From an uncultured Eggerthellaceae bacterium (GTDB lineage: Bacteria > Actinomycetota > Coriobacteriia > Coriobacteriales > Eggerthellaceae), in assembly GCA_934617065.1 (NCBI GenBank), contig CAKTTY010000002.1:124001-188000 (forward strand): a stretch of 64,000 bases of DNA, in the 5' to 3' direction. Under the pieces are notes generated by a model. That model saw only the letters and a program-made list of their open reading frames with translations, searched no databases and was not told where the DNA came from. The translations under genes were made by a program, and so were the position numbers. Numbering within the stretch: position 1 is the first letter of the stretch; the number at the start of each line of letters is the position of its first letter. Below are positions 62,732 to 64,000 of the stretch, one piece after another.

Positions 62732-63676
62732 ATGTCGCCTGACATTCTTATTGAAGCCCTTAAGGCGTTGCTGCTCGGCATTACCGAGGGCATCACCGAA
62801 TGGCTTCCTATTTCCTCGACGGGTCATATGATCTTGGTCGACGAATTCGTGAAGCTCAATGTAAGCGATAAGTTCCTGGAGCTGTTTTTGGTGGTCATTC
62901 AGATTGGCTCCATCATGGCGGTTGTGGTTACCTTCTGGCATAAGCTGAATCCCGTTTCGCGTACAAAGGACGAAACCGAGCGCCGCAACACATGGCATAT
63001 GTGGGGCATGGTTGTTATCGGCAGTATTCCCGCTGCGGTTTTGGGCCTTGCTCTGGACGACTGGGTTCATGACCATTTCTATAACGCCTATACTGTTGCC
63101 GCCATGCTTATCCTGTACGGCGTCATCTTCATTGTCCTGGAAGCGCACAACCGCAAGCGCGCTCGTGCGGTTATCGAATCGGCGGAGCAGCCGCGCGGCA
63201 AGCACGCCCGTAAAATCGACGCCTCCGACCCCGAGTCAGTTGAGAGCGCCCTGTTCCGCATCACTGACCCTTATGACATGGATTGGGAAACTGCCCTGAA
63301 GATCGGCTTCTTTGAAGTTTTGGCAATTGTTCCCGGCACCAGCCGTTCGGGTGCCACCATCATCGGCGGTATGTTGTGCGGCTGTTCCCGTACTGCTGCG
63401 GCTGAATTCACGTTCTTCTTGGCTATCCCTGTAATGTTTGGCTGGGGCATGGTTAAAGCCATCAAGTTCTTCTTGGCGGGCATTGCCATGACGCAGGTTG
63501 AGATTGTCGTTCTGGTGGTTGGCATTGTTTCTGCCTTCGCCATGGGCATGATCGCCATCCGTTTCTTGATGGGATACATCAAGCAGAACGACTTCACCGT
63601 TTTCGGTGTGTACCGCATTTTTATTGGCTTGGTTGTGTTGGGTTACTTTGGCACCAAGGCCCTTGGTATTTTCTAA
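62732..63676 (+). CDS. uppP: Undecaprenyl-diphosphatase UppP (BacA)
   Basis: A 314-residue membrane phosphatase that recycles undecaprenyl pyrophosphate for peptidoglycan synthesis and confers some bacitracin tolerance. The two conserved active-site segments are GITEGITEWLPISSTGHMIL near the N-terminus and PGTSRSGATIIGGMLCGCSR near residue 205. The chain is longer than the usual 260-280 residues because of a charged cytosolic insertion (about 145-185). ATG 62732 follows GAAGGGAAGCGC. Confidence 0.96.
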   Translation: MSPDILIEALKALLLGITEGITEWLPISSTGHMILVDEFVKLNVSDKFLELFLVVIQIGSIMAVVVTFWHKLNPVSRTKDETERRNTWHMWGMVVIGSIPAAVLGLALDDWVHDHFYNAYTVAAMLILYGVIFIVLEAHNRKRARAVIESAEQPRGKHARKIDASDPESVESALFRITDPYDMDWETALKIGFFEVLAIVPGTSRSGATIIGGMLCGCSRTAAAEFTFFLAIPVMFGWGMVKAIKFFLAGIAMTQVEIVVLVVGIVSAFAMGMIAIRFLMGYIKQNDFTVFGVYRIFIGLVVLGYFGTKALGIF

Positions 63677-63700
63677 GGCGTTGAATGGTATCCTTAAACC

Positions 63701-63943
63701 ATGAGCGAAGGAAGAAAACATACTCGACGCAGAGCTCTTTCCGAAGAGGAAAAGGAGCAGTTGCGGGAACGGTCCAATAAGTGCATTTCCCGTTACTGCA
63801 ATTACGCTGCGCTTGTCATCATTCTGGTGGCGCTCGCTTCCTATGTGGTGGGGAAGGGCGATGCATTCTTCTGCCAGTTCGGCATCATGGTTTCCATCGC
63901 GCTGTTGGCCATAGCGGCTATTAACGATCCAGCACGAAAATAG
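63701..63943 (+). CDS. Small membrane protein downstream of uppP
   Basis: An 80-residue protein with a basic, charged N-terminus (RKHTRRRALSEEEKEQLRERS) and two hydrophobic segments (about 32-48 and 57-75). It starts 24 bases after uppP and ends just before a terminator, so the two genes are probably cotranscribed. Its ribosome site is weak. No known family was recognised. Confidence 0.72.
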   Translation: MSEGRKHTRRRALSEEEKEQLRERSNKCISRYCNYAALVIILVALASYVVGKGDAFFCQFGIMVSIALLAIAAINDPARK

Positions 63944-63954
63944 AACTATTCCAG

Positions 63955-63975
63955 CGGCCCTTCGGGGCCGTTTTT
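63955..63975 (+). terminator. Intrinsic terminator of the uppP operon
   Basis: Six-bp stem CGGCCC / GGGCCG with a TTCG tetraloop and five T residues. Confidence 0.9.
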
Positions 63976-64000
63976 CGTATAAACGGGTTCTAATGTTTCC

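Overview
This 64 kb window looks like chromosomal DNA of a strictly anaerobic, mid-GC actinobacterium, most likely of the class Coriobacteriia (Eggerthella/Slackia-like). That placement is an inference from gene content: a single-chain PurL, B. subtilis-type succinate dehydrogenase/fumarate reductase, an [FeFe] hydrogenase with HydF/HydG maturases, a bacterial Elp3, and many small Coriobacteria-like membrane proteins. There is no transposase, integrase, phage gene or CRISPR array. Everything was read by eye; start codons were chosen from Shine-Dalgarno spacing and family N-termini.

Layout. 1-5404: tryptophan operon trpG(partial)-D-C-F-B-A, with a 274-bp hairpin-rich gap between trpF and trpB. 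5.7-8.2 kb: a Ser/Gly-rich membrane protein, a small membrane protein and a MarR-like regulator. 8.3-13.3 kb (minus): oligoendopeptidase F, Elp3 tRNA-modifying enzyme, PiT phosphate transporter. 13.3-14.4 kb: gene-free, with copy A of a dispersed repeat. 14.4-18.1 kb: purL. 18.2-20.4 kb (minus): LysR regulator and MetE-like methyltransferase. 20.6-26.6 kb: ettA, gpmA (minus), a DUF2130 coiled-coil protein, an MFS exporter. 26.6-28.8 kb: a large inverted repeat, repeat copy B, and a structured leader ending in an intrinsic terminator ahead of an MHS-family transporter. 28.9-32.2 kb: WYL regulator, a HIRAN gene pair, a zinc-ribbon membrane protein, tcdA. 32.3-39.2 kb: hydrogen metabolism, with hydA, a NuoF-GltD-like fusion, hydF (minus) and divergent hydG. 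39.3-44.4 kb: PepV-like dipeptidase, PHP phosphatase, LOG-family protein, two tandem YczE-like membrane paralogues. 44.6-50.6 kb: gltBD. 50.7-53.9 kb (minus): sdhCAB. 54.4-57.3 kb: patatin-like protein, metal permease and Fur-family regulator with Fur-box-like dyads, a small membrane protein. 57.6-61.4 kb: flippase, SDR oxidoreductase, MaoC-like hydratase. 61.4-62.4 kb: degenerate tandem repeats, repeat copy C, tRNA-Glu and tRNA-Gln. 62.7-63.9 kb: uppP and a small membrane protein.

How it works together: the window is mostly core metabolism (Trp, Glu, purine, Met), anaerobic energy metabolism (H2 turnover through a hydrogenase paired with a flavin/Fe-S diaphorase-like fusion; succinate/fumarate with quinone) and metal, phosphate and envelope functions. 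The most novel-looking material is non-coding: a family of about 187-bp elements with long terminal inverted repeats (three copies, one inverted, all with one shared open frame), a degenerate tandem array beside one copy, a large inverted repeat beside another, and an unidentified attenuator-like leader. Among genes, the hydrogenase-partner fusion protein and the bacterial Elp3 stand out.
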